From: an uncultured Ruminococcus sp.
GTDB taxonomy: Bacteria > Bacillota > Clostridia > Oscillospirales > Acutalibacteraceae
Direction: 5' to 3'
NCBI GenBank assembly: GCA_902792115.1
Contig: CADAYJ010000010.1
Span: 1-42,675 of the forward strand
Length of the DNA stretch: 42,675 bases
Shown here: positions 7,313-15,685 of the stretch, in pieces
How positions within the stretch are numbered: the first letter of the stretch is position 1
How the letters are laid out: each line of letters starts with the position of its first letter
Position numbers and translations under genes: made by a program
The notes under the pieces: generated by a model
What the model was told of the DNA's origin: nothing
Seen by the model: the letters and a program-made list of their open reading frames with translations, nothing else
Databases searched by the model: none

Positions 7313-9355
7313 ATGAAGATTAAAAAAATATTGAGCCTGTTGTGTGCCGTTTTGATAGCAGTTTCGGTGTTTGTCTGCGCTTCTGCGCCGTGTGGACTCG
7401 TGACTTCGGCAAGCGCGGAAACGATCCGTAATCCGAAGAACGGTGAGATCATCAGAAGCGGAGACGTTCTGGACTGCGGGAAGGAAGGGCTTTTCTTCTC
7501 GTATGAAGGCAAAATTTCGGCGGCGACGGGAGAGCTGGAACTCGATTTTTATGAGGTTGGTTCAAAATGGAATATAGGATGGAAGATCGGCGGCGCATGG
7601 ATTATGGTGCCAAACGAAGGCAGAGAGCCGGACGGTGTTCGCCTTGTCGGCGAGGGCACGGAAAGCGAGCCTTTTGATGTCAAGGCTTATTACAACGGGG
7701 AGTACGAAATCAGTATTGAATCATCGTTGGTGCATGCCGAATCCTTTGATGGAAAGACGATCAATACATCAGATGGGGGAAGAACCGTTTATCTTGTGTT
7801 TGACGAGGATAATAGTGAAAATGCAGTCTTTAAAAACTGGATCATCAGCGATGAGTCGATCGAGATTGACAATATTTATTCGCCAAAAACCTCTTTCGTT
7901 ATGCCTGATCATGATGTCGAAATAAATGTCTATTGGGTTTATGAGGTTGAGTTAGACTCAGACGATGATTACGGTGATGACTCCGACAGCGGCGATAAAG
8001 TCTTCTTCTTGTATTTTGACGGAGAAGATGATAGCTATATTGATCAGATCGGTACCGAGAAAAATGACTTCACGATCCCCGATTACGCTGATTGCGAATT
8101 GGAAGTTCCCAAGGGTAAAGTCTTTAAGGCATGGGAGCTGTACGAAGGCGAGCTTAAAAGCGAGCACAACGACGGACTTTTCTACTCCGGCGACATAATA
8201 AGTGTAACAGAGGATCTGTATTTCATGGCGGTGTGGAAGGATGAAGAAGACGAAACCGACACTGAAACAGATACAAAAGACGACACCGACACTGAGACGG
8301 ACAGCGAGCCGGAGGAAACGCTGATTACTTTGAACAAGACGGAGGCAGAGATATTCGTCGGCGAAACGCTTGAGCTTGAGTGTACGATCACTCCGGACAG
8401 CGCGAAGTCTCTTTCCGTCAGCTGGTATTCCGACGACGATGATATCGCGGAGGTCTCCGGCGGCACCGTAAAGGGGCTGAAGGCCGGAACGGCCGTTATC
8501 TCAGCTATAATGGAGAACGGCTTGTTCGCAGAGTGCGCCGTGAAGGTTAAGGAGAAGGAGCCGGAGCAGGGCAATACGAAGATCACGCTGAACCTTACGG
8601 AGGCAGAGCTGATCGTCGGCAAAAAGCTCGTTCTCACCCCGACGGTTACGCCCGATAGCGCCAAGTCTCAGAAAATATCGTGGTACACCGACGAGGAGGG
8701 CATTGTTGACGTGCTGGGCGGTACGGTCATTGCGAAAAAACCCGGCGCAGTCGTGATAACGGCGGTAACGGAGGACGGCGCGTTCGCTGAGTGCGCCTTA
8801 ACGGTCAAGCCGAAGCCGGGCAGCGGCACCGACAGCGACAAAGGTTCCGGCACCGACAGCGAGGCAAGCCCGGACATTTCCTCCGATACGGAGACCGACA
8901 TAAGCTCCGACACCGATCCCGGTAAGGACAGCGACGCCGCCACCGACACGGAGACAGACACCGCGTCCGATACGGACAGCGACTCCGGAACGGACAGTGA
9001 CGCCGGTACGGACAGCGACTCCGGTACGGACAGCGACTCCGGAACGGACAGCGACGCCGGAACGGACGCACCGTCCGACACGGAGAGCGACACAGACAAT
9101 ACGGCTACGCCCGACACATCAAAGCCGATCGGCAATCTCGGCGACGTTGACGGCGACGGAGACATCACCGCGAACGACGCGCTGACGATACTGCGCGCAA
9201 GCATCGGTCTTGCACAGCTTACGCCCGTGCAGACGAAGCTCGCCGACGTTGATTCAGACGGCAGCGTCACCGCGAACGACGCGCTCGCCGTGCTGCGGTA
9301 CAGCGTCGGAATTATCGACGCGGACAGCCCGATCAGGAAGCCGGTAACGGCATAG
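7313..9355 (+). CDS. Secreted Ig-like (BIG2) protein with type I dockerin
   Basis: The ATG at 7313 is preferred to the one at 7298 because GGAG lies nine bases before it and it yields a clean signal peptide (MKIKKILSLLCAVLIAVSVF, cleavage probably after SASA). The 680-residue product has an N-terminal region with InlB-type repeat-like segments (FVMPDHDVEINVYW; YFMAVWKDE). Two bacterial Ig-like BIG2 domains follow at about residues 335-425 and 426-505, both with TPDSAKS near the middle. Then comes a long Asp/Ser/Thr linker and a dockerin at about 606-675. The dockerin has two calcium loops, DVDGDGDITAND and DVDSDGSVTAND. No catalytic domain is visible, so it is probably a structural or adhesive component docked on a cohesin scaffold at the cell surface. 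A near-identical dockerin ends the protein encoded at 15686. Confidence 0.85.
   Translation: MKIKKILSLLCAVLIAVSVFVCASAPCGLVTSASAETIRNPKNGEIIRSGDVLDCGKEGLFFSYEGKISAATGELELDFYEVGSKWNIGWKIGGAWIMVPNEGREPDGVRLVGEGTESEPFDVKAYYNGEYEISIESSLVHAESFDGKTINTSDGGRTVYLVFDEDNSENAVFKNWIISDESIEIDNIYSPKTSFVMPDHDVEINVYWVYEVELDSDDDYGDDSDSGDKVFFLYFDGEDDSYIDQIGTEKNDFTIPDYADCELEVPKGKVFKAWELYEGELKSEHNDGLFYSGDIISVTEDLYFMAVWKDEEDETDTETDTKDDTDTETDSEPEETLITLNKTEAEIFVGETLELECTITPDSAKSLSVSWYSDDDDIAEVSGGTVKGLKAGTAVISAIMENGLFAECAVKVKEKEPEQGNTKITLNLTEAELIVGKKLVLTPTVTPDSAKSQKISWYTDEEGIVDVLGGTVIAKKPGAVVITAVTEDGAFAECALTVKPKPGSGTDSDKGSGTDSEASPDISSDTETDISSDTDPGKDSDAATDTETDTASDTDSDSGTDSDAGTDSDSGTDSDSGTDSDAGTDAPSDTESDTDNTATPDTSKPIGNLGDVDGDGDITANDALTILRASIGLAQLTPVQTKLADVDSDGSVTANDALAVLRYSVGIIDADSPIRKPVTA
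8972..9061 (+). repeat. Five 18-bp tandem repeats in the linker
   Basis: The unit ACGGACAGCGACTCCGGT occurs five times in a row with one to three changes, encoding T-D-S-D-(S/A)-G repeats. It lies inside the coding sequence between the Ig-like domains and the dockerin. Copy number could change by slippage and so alter linker length. Confidence 0.85.
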
Positions 9356-9376
9356 CGCAAATATTCAAACAAAAAG

Positions 9377-9419
9377 AGCCTTCGCTTTTGCCGATAATGG
9401 AGTGAGCGAAGGCTTTTTT
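9377..9419 (+). terminator. Rho-independent terminator after the first dockerin gene
   Basis: AGCCTTCGCT at 9377-9386 pairs perfectly with AGCGAAGGCT at 9405-9414 across an 18-base loop and is followed by a run of T. It also has an A run upstream, so it could act in both directions. Confidence 0.85.
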
Positions 9420-9503
9420 ATTCACGAATTACTGTCAATACACCGTTCTGCTGTATAGTTTACACTATTTTCATAATTTGTCATATTTTTTTCATTTTTA
9501 TAT

Positions 9504-9511
9504 GGTATACT
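9504..9511 (+). promoter_or_regulatory. Extended -10 promoter of the cell-wall operon
   Basis: TGGTATACT around 9503-9511 gives TG-n plus TATACT at 9506-9511. No good -35 lies at 17 bases; TTGTCA at 9478-9483 is 22 bases away. It is the best promoter candidate before the gene at 9551. Confidence 0.45.
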
Positions 9512-9550
9512 CTACACTGGCTGTAATTACGATTTTTTGGAGGGGATACC

Positions 9551-11272
9551 TTGGAGGGCTTTCTTGCATTCGTGTTTGACCTTGTCGTGGTCATTCTCAG
9601 GATCGTCATTCCGCTTCTGGCGATATTTATTATAGTCAAGATCTACTCCTCGCTGCGCCACAACCGCCGCAACGAGAGACCGCTCATCATGCTCTTTGAC
9701 GAGAGCGACGGCAGAGCCGTGCCGGTGCTTTACTGGGAGAATTCGATCGGCAGAAGCAGGTTTTGCGATATCTTCATCAACGATCCCGCCGTTTCCAGGG
9801 AGCACGCCGTGCTGCTTAGGCGAGACGACGGCTGGATCATCACCGACGCCGGCTCGAAAACGGGCGTCTTTGTAAACGACGAGCAGATCGACGGCAGAAC
9901 GCACGTCTACCTGAACGACGAGATCCGCCTCGGCTCGACGACGCTGACGATAAAGCGTGCCGAGGAGTTTGTCGGCAGGACGCGCCGCTCGTGGTTCTTC
10001 AACACGAACGGCAAAAACGGCGTTTCTCAGAGAATGCTGCTCGTGCTGATAACTGTCTTTCAGCTTCTTCTGACGTGCGAGACGTGCCTCACGAGGGAGG
10101 CTCTCGAAAGCGGAATAATCGTTCTCACGCCGTTTGTGTACGGCGGAATGCTTGCGGCGCTGATGTGGGCGACGTATCTCATAACGTCGCTGATCTTCAA
10201 GCGCGTGAATTTTGAGATCGAGGCGCTCGCGTTCATGCTGACGAGCCTCGGCGTTATGCTCTCTGTTCACCAGTCGCTCAGGCAGACGCTCGTGCAGTTC
10301 GTATCCGCGGCTGCGGGGATCGTCCTGTTTGAATTTCTGATAAAGCTGCTTGAGGATCCCGACCACGTAACGCGGTACACCAAGTGGATATACATCGCGT
10401 CGCTCGGACTGCTTGCTGTCAACCTGGTCTTCGGCAAAACGCAGTACGGCGCGGCGAACTGGATCTCGATCGGCGGCATTTCCGTGCAGCCCTCCGAGAT
10501 CGTAAAGGTCGGGTTCATTCTCGTCGGCGCGGCGAGCCTCGACCAGCTCCAGACGAAGAAAAACCTCTTTGCGTTCCTCGTCTTTTCTGCGATGTGCGTA
10601 GGCGCCCTCGCGCTGATGGGAGACTTTGGCACGGCGCTGATCTTCTTCGCGACGTTCCTTCTGATCTCCTTCATGCGCTCTGGAGACTTCAAAACGCTGA
10701 TCCTCGCTGTATCGTCGGCTGTATTCGCTTCGACGATCGTCCTGCGATTCAAGCCGTATATTTTGGAGCGCTTCCAGGCGTGGGGACACGTCTTCGAGGA
10801 GCCTTACGTCTGGGATACCGGATTCCAACAGGCGAGAACGCTTATCTACTGCGCGAGCGGCGGCCTGTTCGGCGTCGGCATCGGCAACGGCTACTGCAAG
10901 ACGCTCTTCGCCTCTGAGAGCGATATCGTTATCGGCATCGTCTGCGAGGAGATGGGGCTTATCATTACCGTCGCGCTCGCGATCTCGATAGCGGCGCTCG
11001 TGCTCTACGCGAGGGCGATCACGACGCGCAGCCGCTCCACCTTCTATTCGATATCGGCGTGCTGCGCGGCAGGGCTTCTCGTTGTGCAGCTCTCTCTCAA
11101 TATCTTCGGTGCGACGGATATCCTGCCTCTTACGGGCGTGACGTTCCCGTTCATCAGCGCCGGCGGATCGAGCATGATCTCTTGCTGGGGTATGTTCGCC
11201 TTCATCAAGGCAGCCGACGAGAGAACGTACGCGATCAAAAAGGCCGGCTTGTTTGCGTCGGAGGACAGATGA
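9551..11272 (+). CDS. FHA domain-SEDS glycosyltransferase (FtsW/RodA/SpoVE) fusion
   Basis: This 573-residue membrane protein starts with TTG at 9551, five bases after GGAGGGG. An N-terminal membrane helix (about residues 5-27) is followed by a cytoplasmic FHA domain (about 55-135). This retains the phosphothreonine-binding pattern: GRSRF, then SREH, then KTGVFVN. The rest is a SEDS polymerase with about ten membrane helices. Family signatures are ANWISIGGISVQPSEIVKVG, Asp422 in VWDTGFQQ (matching the catalytic Asp of RodA/FtsW), GVGIGNG, and FPFISAGGSS near the end. SEDS proteins polymerise lipid II into glycan with a partner class B PBP, and such a PBP follows 28 bases downstream. In actinobacteria fhaB, rodA and pbpA are separate neighbours under PknA/PknB control. 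Here FHA and SEDS are one protein, suggesting control by a Ser/Thr kinase encoded elsewhere (inference). Confidence 0.88.
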   Translation: MEGFLAFVFDLVVVILRIVIPLLAIFIIVKIYSSLRHNRRNERPLIMLFDESDGRAVPVLYWENSIGRSRFCDIFINDPAVSREHAVLLRRDDGWIITDAGSKTGVFVNDEQIDGRTHVYLNDEIRLGSTTLTIKRAEEFVGRTRRSWFFNTNGKNGVSQRMLLVLITVFQLLLTCETCLTREALESGIIVLTPFVYGGMLAALMWATYLITSLIFKRVNFEIEALAFMLTSLGVMLSVHQSLRQTLVQFVSAAAGIVLFEFLIKLLEDPDHVTRYTKWIYIASLGLLAVNLVFGKTQYGAANWISIGGISVQPSEIVKVGFILVGAASLDQLQTKKNLFAFLVFSAMCVGALALMGDFGTALIFFATFLLISFMRSGDFKTLILAVSSAVFASTIVLRFKPYILERFQAWGHVFEEPYVWDTGFQQARTLIYCASGGLFGVGIGNGYCKTLFASESDIVIGIVCEEMGLIITVALAISIAALVLYARAITTRSRSTFYSISACCAAGLLVVQLSLNIFGATDILPLTGVTFPFISAGGSSMISCWGMFAFIKAADERTYAIKKAGLFASEDR

Positions 11273-11300
11273 TCAAGAAAAGTGACAAAGGAGCAGACTA

Positions 11301-12692
11301 ATGAAAAAGGTACTCACCCGGTCGCTTCTGACCTGGTTTCTTGCCCTGGCTTTTTTCGCAGGGCTTGGGTATTTCGTCGTTCGGCTCGTTATGAACGCCG
11401 ACGAGTGGGCGCAGCTCCCTATGAACGCGCACCTTTCTGCGTCGGGGCTTGCTCAGGCAGGCGCGATCTACGACAGAAACGGTGTCGTGCTCGCGCAGAG
11501 CGTTGACGGCGAGCGCGTATACAACGATGATCCCAGGGTTCGCGCGGCTGTGCTGCACACCGTCGGCGACAACTCCACGAGCATCGCGACGTCGATACAG
11601 TCCGTTTACCGCAACGACCTCGTCGGATACAGCTTCCTGCTCGGTCTCGGTCTTCCGGACTCCTTCCGCAGCACGAGCGACATCACACTTACGATAGACG
11701 CCGAAGCCTGCGCCGCCGCATACGATGCTATGGCGGTCAACGGCTACAAGGGCGCCGTCGTCGTATACAATTACAAGACGGGCGAGGTCATATGCTCGGT
11801 AAGCACGCCGACGTACGATCCGCTCTCGCCTCCGGAGATCAAGGAGGGCGACGAAACGTACGAGGGCGCGTACATAGACAAGGTGATAAGTGCGGCGTAT
11901 CCGCCGGGCTCGACCTTCAAGCTCGTTACGGCGGCTGCCGCGATCGAAAATGTGGACAAGGCAGCTGAGCGTTATCTCTTCTGCGAGGGCAGCTCGATTA
12001 TCGGCGGAGAATACGTGACCTGCGTCGAGCCGCACGGCGAGATCGACATGAATCAGGCTATGGCTGTCTCCTGCAACGTCTATTTTGCGGAGCTTGCCGT
12101 CGAGCTGGGCGCCGATAAAATGACGAAGTACGCAAACGACTTCGGCTTTAACAAGACCTTTACTATCGGCGACAACGATATCAAAAGGTCGGTCTACGAC
12201 GTAAGCAAGGCGGATACGGCGGCGCTCGCGTGGTCGGGCGTCGGCCAGTACACGGATATGGCGAATCCGCTCCATATGGCGATGATCTGCTCAGCTATCG
12301 CAAACGGCGGTTCGCCTACTAAGCCGTATATGATAAAGGACGTTTCGTCGTTCTTCAAATTCGGTAATATCCTCCCCGGCAAGAGCGGAGAGGACGGCGA
12401 AAAGATGATGAAAAGCTCCACGGCGAACAAGCTCGCCGATATGATGCGCTACACCGTCACCGATCACTACGGCGACTCGATGTTCGGGGAGCTGCACGTC
12501 GCCGCCAAGACCGGTACGGCGGAGGTCGGCGACGGTACGGAGGACGGCTGGATCGTCGGCTTCGTCACGGACAACGACTGTCCGCTCGCATTCGCCGTCT
12601 GCATCGAAAACGGCGGCTTCGGCATCAGCTCGGCGGCTCCCGTCGCGAGGGCTGCGCTCGAGGCGTCGGCAAGGTCTGTCAGAGGAAATTGA
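11301..12692 (+). CDS. Class B penicillin-binding protein (PbpA-like transpeptidase)
   Basis: The 463-residue protein starts with ATG at 11301 after AAAGGAG. A single N-terminal membrane anchor (about residues 10-30) precedes an extracellular part. The transpeptidase motifs are complete: S204-T-F-K207 (in PPGSTFK), S257-C-N259, and K403-T-G (in KTGTAE). It is short for a class B PBP because the dimerisation region is reduced, like the PbpA proteins next to rodA in actinobacteria. It should crosslink the glycan made by the SEDS protein encoded just upstream. The gene lies in the same operon, and folC follows 30 bases downstream. Confidence 0.9.
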   Translation: MKKVLTRSLLTWFLALAFFAGLGYFVVRLVMNADEWAQLPMNAHLSASGLAQAGAIYDRNGVVLAQSVDGERVYNDDPRVRAAVLHTVGDNSTSIATSIQSVYRNDLVGYSFLLGLGLPDSFRSTSDITLTIDAEACAAAYDAMAVNGYKGAVVVYNYKTGEVICSVSTPTYDPLSPPEIKEGDETYEGAYIDKVISAAYPPGSTFKLVTAAAAIENVDKAAERYLFCEGSSIIGGEYVTCVEPHGEIDMNQAMAVSCNVYFAELAVELGADKMTKYANDFGFNKTFTIGDNDIKRSVYDVSKADTAALAWSGVGQYTDMANPLHMAMICSAIANGGSPTKPYMIKDVSSFFKFGNILPGKSGEDGEKMMKSSTANKLADMMRYTVTDHYGDSMFGELHVAAKTGTAEVGDGTEDGWIVGFVTDNDCPLAFAVCIENGGFGISSAAPVARAALEASARSVRGN

Positions 12693-12722
12693 ACGTAGAA
12701 AAGCACGTAAAGGGGAGATTGG

Positions 12723-14009
12723 GTGAATTACAGCGAGGCATTGGAAAAGATAGATTCGCTCCTCGTCTTCGGATCTCAGCCGGGGCTTGAGCGCATCAGC
12801 CGCCTGCTTGAGCTGATGGGAGATCCGCAGGACAAGCTGCGGTACGTCCACGTGGCAGGCACGAACGGCAAAGGCTCCGTCTGCAATATGCTCGCAGGCG
12901 TGCTGAGAGAAGCCGGGCTGAAAACGGGACTGTTTACGTCACCCCATATCACGGGCTTCGGCGAGCGTATGCAGATCAACGGCGAGCAGATCACGGAGGC
13001 TGAGACAGCCGCGCTCGTCGGGGAGCTTTTTCCGATCGTGGAGCGGCTTCGCGCCGAGGGCGTCATCATCACTGAATTTGAGTTTGTGACGGCGATGGCG
13101 TTCCGGTGGTTCTGCGTCAGGCGCTGCGACGTCGTAGTACTCGAAACGGGACTCGGCGGCCGCTTCGACGCGACCAACGTTATAAAAAAGCCGCTTTGCA
13201 GCGTTATCACCTCAATCTCACTTGACCACACCGCCGTCCTCGGAGACACGCTCGGAAAGATCGCCTTCGAGAAGAGCGGCATCATCAAGGAAGGCTCGCG
13301 CACCGTCTTCGCACCGGCGCAGCATGAGGTGAACGAGGTCATTATCGGCGCGGCGAAGGAGCGCGGTAATTCGCTGCACATCGCGCCGCAGCTCACGGCG
13401 GAGGGAACGGGCATATCGGGCACAACAGTCAAGTACGGCGATCTGACGGTCACGATCCCTCTTCCGGGCGCACATCAGCTCAAAAACCTCGCCCTCGTTC
13501 TCGCTGCCGCAGAGGCGCTCCGGCTAGAAGGCGTGTCGATCGGTACGGAGGACATTCGCAGGGGCGTTGAGAGCGTGAGGCTGCCGGCGCGCTTTGAGGT
13601 GCTGCGCGCAGAGCCGCCCGTCGTCGTTGACGGCGCACATAACCCCGGCGGCATGAAGGCTCTCGCCGAAGCGATAGACGATTGCCTTTCCGGCAGACAG
13701 CTCGTCTGCGTGATCGGAATGCTCCGCGACAAGGACTGTGCGTCGGCGCTGCGGTACATTGAGGGAAAGACTGCGAAGGTCTTTGCGACGACGATCCCGG
13801 ACAGCCCACGCCGCCAGACGGCGCAGCAGCTTTGCGATACGCTCCGCTCGCTCGGCTTTGACGCTGAGCCGTTCGAGGATCCGAAGGCGGCAGCCGACGC
13901 TGCATTCGCCGCAGCATCGCATCTGGAAAACTCCGCCGTGCTCGTGTGCGGCTCGCTGTACCTTGCCGCAGACCTGAGGACATACATATCGGAAAAATAC
14001 TGCCAATGA
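12723..14009 (+). CDS. folC: Folylpolyglutamate synthase / dihydrofolate synthase
   Basis: The 428-residue protein starts with GTG at 12723 behind AAAGGGGAGA. It is a Mur-ligase-family enzyme that adds glutamate to folates, and often to dihydropteroate, using ATP. The P-loop GTNGKGS is at residues 46-52. The folate-loop region follows (FTSPHI, then RMQINGEQI), then LETGLGGRFDATN, the LDHTAVLG motif around residues 163-170, the carbamylated-lysine region FEKSGIIKEG, and the C-terminal VVDGAHNPGG motif. Length and motif order are normal. It is the last gene of the SEDS/PBP operon, an association that may simply be shared housekeeping expression. Confidence 0.93.
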   Translation: MNYSEALEKIDSLLVFGSQPGLERISRLLELMGDPQDKLRYVHVAGTNGKGSVCNMLAGVLREAGLKTGLFTSPHITGFGERMQINGEQITEAETAALVGELFPIVERLRAEGVIITEFEFVTAMAFRWFCVRRCDVVVLETGLGGRFDATNVIKKPLCSVITSISLDHTAVLGDTLGKIAFEKSGIIKEGSRTVFAPAQHEVNEVIIGAAKERGNSLHIAPQLTAEGTGISGTTVKYGDLTVTIPLPGAHQLKNLALVLAAAEALRLEGVSIGTEDIRRGVESVRLPARFEVLRAEPPVVVDGAHNPGGMKALAEAIDDCLSGRQLVCVIGMLRDKDCASALRYIEGKTAKVFATTIPDSPRRQTAQQLCDTLRSLGFDAEPFEDPKAAADAAFAAASHLENSAVLVCGSLYLAADLRTYISEKYCQ

Positions 14010-14244
14010 ATTTTTATACATGAAATATGAATTTTCCTCCGGCAGGACACTCCGTAATATTTCTTTCGGCGCATATACGGGAGGGCGGCAGCCGATCTGC
14101 GGCGCGTACGGTGATCGTCAGCCGCCGCAGAAAAATCGCTCCATTTTTTACACATTTGTGAATCTAATTACCAATTTGACTCCCTTATTTCGACAAATTT
14201 TACAACTGAGAGAAAATAATTTTAATAAAATTTCCGAAAGTCTA
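14010..14244. other. Intergenic region with a GC-rich hairpin
   Basis: Between folC and the sigma factor gene lie about 320 non-coding bases. CTGCGGCG at 14097-14104 pairs with CGCCGCAG at 14123-14130. It is followed by AAAAATCGC rather than a T run, so it is not a typical terminator. The rest becomes strongly AT-rich towards the promoter at 14245. An open frame of 92 codons from 14020 has no ribosome binding site and an unlikely composition, and is not called. Confidence 0.5.
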
Positions 14245-14273
14245 TTGACTTATCATTCCTGTTGTTGTATGAT
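14245..14273 (+). promoter_or_regulatory. Sigma-A promoter of the sigma factor gene
   Basis: TTGACT at 14245-14250 and TATGAT at 14268-14273 are spaced by 17 bases, one mismatch each from consensus. Transcription would begin near 14280, about 50 bases before the coding start. Confidence 0.75.
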
Positions 14274-14331
14274 ACATAATAGGCGGTTTGTTGAATGAGG
14301 TAGTCGCTAACTTCTGCAAGAGGTGTGTATA

Positions 14332-14934
14332 TTGTTTAAGGATCCGACCTCAGGCAGCGGCAGTGATTTGCCCGATGCCGAGCTGGTTAAACTTTATTCG
14401 GGCGGCAGCGACAGTGCGTTTGCCGTTCTGACTGATCGATACATCGGCTTGATACGCTCCATAACCTCGAAGTACAGAGTTGCAGGTCTGGAGCCTGACG
14501 ACCTTACTCAGGAGGGGCTTATGGGGCTGCTTTGTGCCGCCAAAAGCTACGACAGCAGCGGCCCGGCCAGCTTTCGGACGTACGCCTCGCTCTGCATCAA
14601 CCGCAGGGTGATATCCCTTCTCAAGCGCAGCGAGAGCGGCAAGAGCAAGGCTCTGAACAATTACGTCTCGATCGACGACGAGGGCTGCGAGGGCTTTCCC
14701 TCCGGAGAAAACCCGGAGGATATGTACATCGGCAAGGAGAGCCTGGATCAGCTTGCCAAGGCGATCACGGAGCTTCTCTCCGAAAGGGAGAGGCGCGTAC
14801 TCAGCCTGTATCTCGCGGGCGAGAGCTACGCGGAGATCGCTGCGTCGCTCTGCTCGACCACGAAATCGGTAGACAACGCGATGCAGAGGATACGCAGAAA
14901 GCTCAGGGATCACATCAGGAGCATTTCTCTCTGA
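14332..14934 (+). CDS. sigH: RNA polymerase sigma factor, SigH-like
   Basis: The product has about 200 residues. TTG at 14332 is taken as the start because AAGAGGTG (14318-14325) lies six bases before it; a GTG at 14323 lies inside that site. Region 2 has YIGLIRSITSKY and the core-binding DDLTQEGLMGLLCAAKSYD, then FRTYASLCINRRVISLLKR, close to the SigH pattern of FxxFAxLCIxRxIxxxxK. Region 4 is a helix-turn-helix, LSERERRVLSLYLAGESYAE, followed by KSVDNAMQRIRRKL. In Bacillus and Clostridium SigH directs transition-state and sporulation genes. Target genes here cannot be read from the sequence. It has its own promoter and is followed by a zinc-ribbon gene 80 bases on. It could be another sigma-70 family member, but both conserved blocks favour SigH. 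Confidence 0.78.
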   Translation: MFKDPTSGSGSDLPDAELVKLYSGGSDSAFAVLTDRYIGLIRSITSKYRVAGLEPDDLTQEGLMGLLCAAKSYDSSGPASFRTYASLCINRRVISLLKRSESGKSKALNNYVSIDDEGCEGFPSGENPEDMYIGKESLDQLAKAITELLSERERRVLSLYLAGESYAEIAASLCSTTKSVDNAMQRIRRKLRDHIRSISL

Positions 14935-15014
14935 TCAAAACGGTCGGGGAGTCATGGAACGCCGCAGACGCGGCGGACATTATATTTTTTAAAAGAAAGA
15001 AACGAGGTAATCAA

Positions 15015-15293
15015 ATGTACGAGGACAAGACGCTTGTTTGCAAGGATTGCGGAGCCGAGTTCGTTTTTACAGCAGGTGAACAGGAATTCTACGCTTCCAA
15101 GGGCTTTGTAAATGAGCCGCAGAGATGCAGAGAGTGCCGTGCGGCGCGCAAGAACGCAGGCAAGGCACCCCGTGAGTTTTTTGAAGCAACTTGTGCAAGG
15201 TGCGGCGGCGTAGCGAAGGTTCCCTTCCAGCCCAGAGAAGACCGCGCCGTATACTGCAGCGAGTGCTTTGCAGCAATGAAGGCAGAAAAGTAA
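15015..15293 (+). CDS. Small zinc-ribbon protein
   Basis: The 92-residue protein starts with ATG at 15015 behind GAGGT. It carries three CxxC pairs and one further Cys pattern: CKDC near residue 9, CREC near 38, CARC near 61 and CSEC near 82. This arrangement is typical of the small clostridial proteins with a probable zinc-binding domain followed by a CxxC ribbon. Such proteins are common in the Clostridia and have no assigned biochemical role. It may share the transcript of the sigma factor gene upstream, since no separate promoter is obvious in the 80-base gap, and the terminator at 15376 closes the unit. Nucleic-acid or ribosome binding is possible but only a guess. Confidence 0.82.
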   Translation: MYEDKTLVCKDCGAEFVFTAGEQEFYASKGFVNEPQRCRECRAARKNAGKAPREFFEATCARCGGVAKVPFQPREDRAVYCSECFAAMKAEK

Positions 15294-15375
15294 TAACCAG
15301 TAGAGTATCGCAGCAGATCCCCATACAATACCTCTTTGCTTGTATATACTGAACTATGCTTTGATTTGCAGACCG

Positions 15376-15410
15376 ACCGCCGTACCCCGACAAAGGGGCG
15401 GCGGTTTTTT
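15376..15410 (+). terminator. Rho-independent terminator
   Basis: ACCGCCG at 15376-15382 with CCCC at 15385-15388 pairs with GGGGCGGCGGT at 15395-15404 or so, then a run of seven T. It closes the sigma factor/zinc-ribbon unit. The remainder of the 392-base gap to 15685 holds the promoter and leader of the next gene and nothing else I can support. Confidence 0.85.
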
Positions 15411-15565
15411 GTTTTTGGAGTGTACGGGAAATCAGCGGCGCAGCTTCCTTTGAGAATGGAACCGGAGGATTCGTGCTCTTTTCTGCGCATCTCAGACGCT
15501 TGTCACGTCACAAAAATACGAGTTCTCTCTGCACAAAACAATAAGTATCAGCCGAATGTATTTTG

Positions 15566-15594
15566 TTTACTTTTATACCGCTGTGTGGTATAAT
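15566..15594 (+). promoter_or_regulatory. Promoter of the large dockerin protein gene
   Basis: TTTACT at 15566-15571 and TATAAT at 15589-15594 are spaced by 17 bases, with a perfect -10 box and a two-mismatch -35. Transcription would start near 15601, giving an 85-base leader. Confidence 0.7.
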
Positions 15595-15603
15595 GAACGT
15601 GTA

Positions 15604-15660
15604 GTCGGTCATCGCAACGAGATTGTGCAGTGACCGGCAAGGCTCACCGAAGAGGTGTGA
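15604..15660 (+). promoter_or_regulatory. Structured 5' leader with two hairpins
   Basis: GTCGGTCA at 15604-15611 pairs with TGACCGGC at 15631-15638 (one G-U pair). CACC at 15645-15648 pairs with GGTG at 15654-15657 around a GAAGA loop. The ribosome binding site AAGGAGGT follows about ten bases before the ATG at 15686. The structure occupies most of the leader, but it does not match a riboswitch class that I can recognise. Confidence 0.4.
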
Positions 15661-15685
15661 TAAAAATAACAAGGAGGTTTAAATT

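Noticed and set aside
8972..9061. Regular tandem repeats that might suggest a CRISPR array
   Set aside because: The 18-base units are contiguous without unique spacers and keep the reading frame of a Thr/Asp/Ser linker.
9527..10828. A 433-codon minus-strand frame opposite the FHA-SEDS gene
   Set aside because: It is antisense to a clear SEDS protein and is extremely rich in Arg and Glu with no recognisable domain, so it is a shadow frame.
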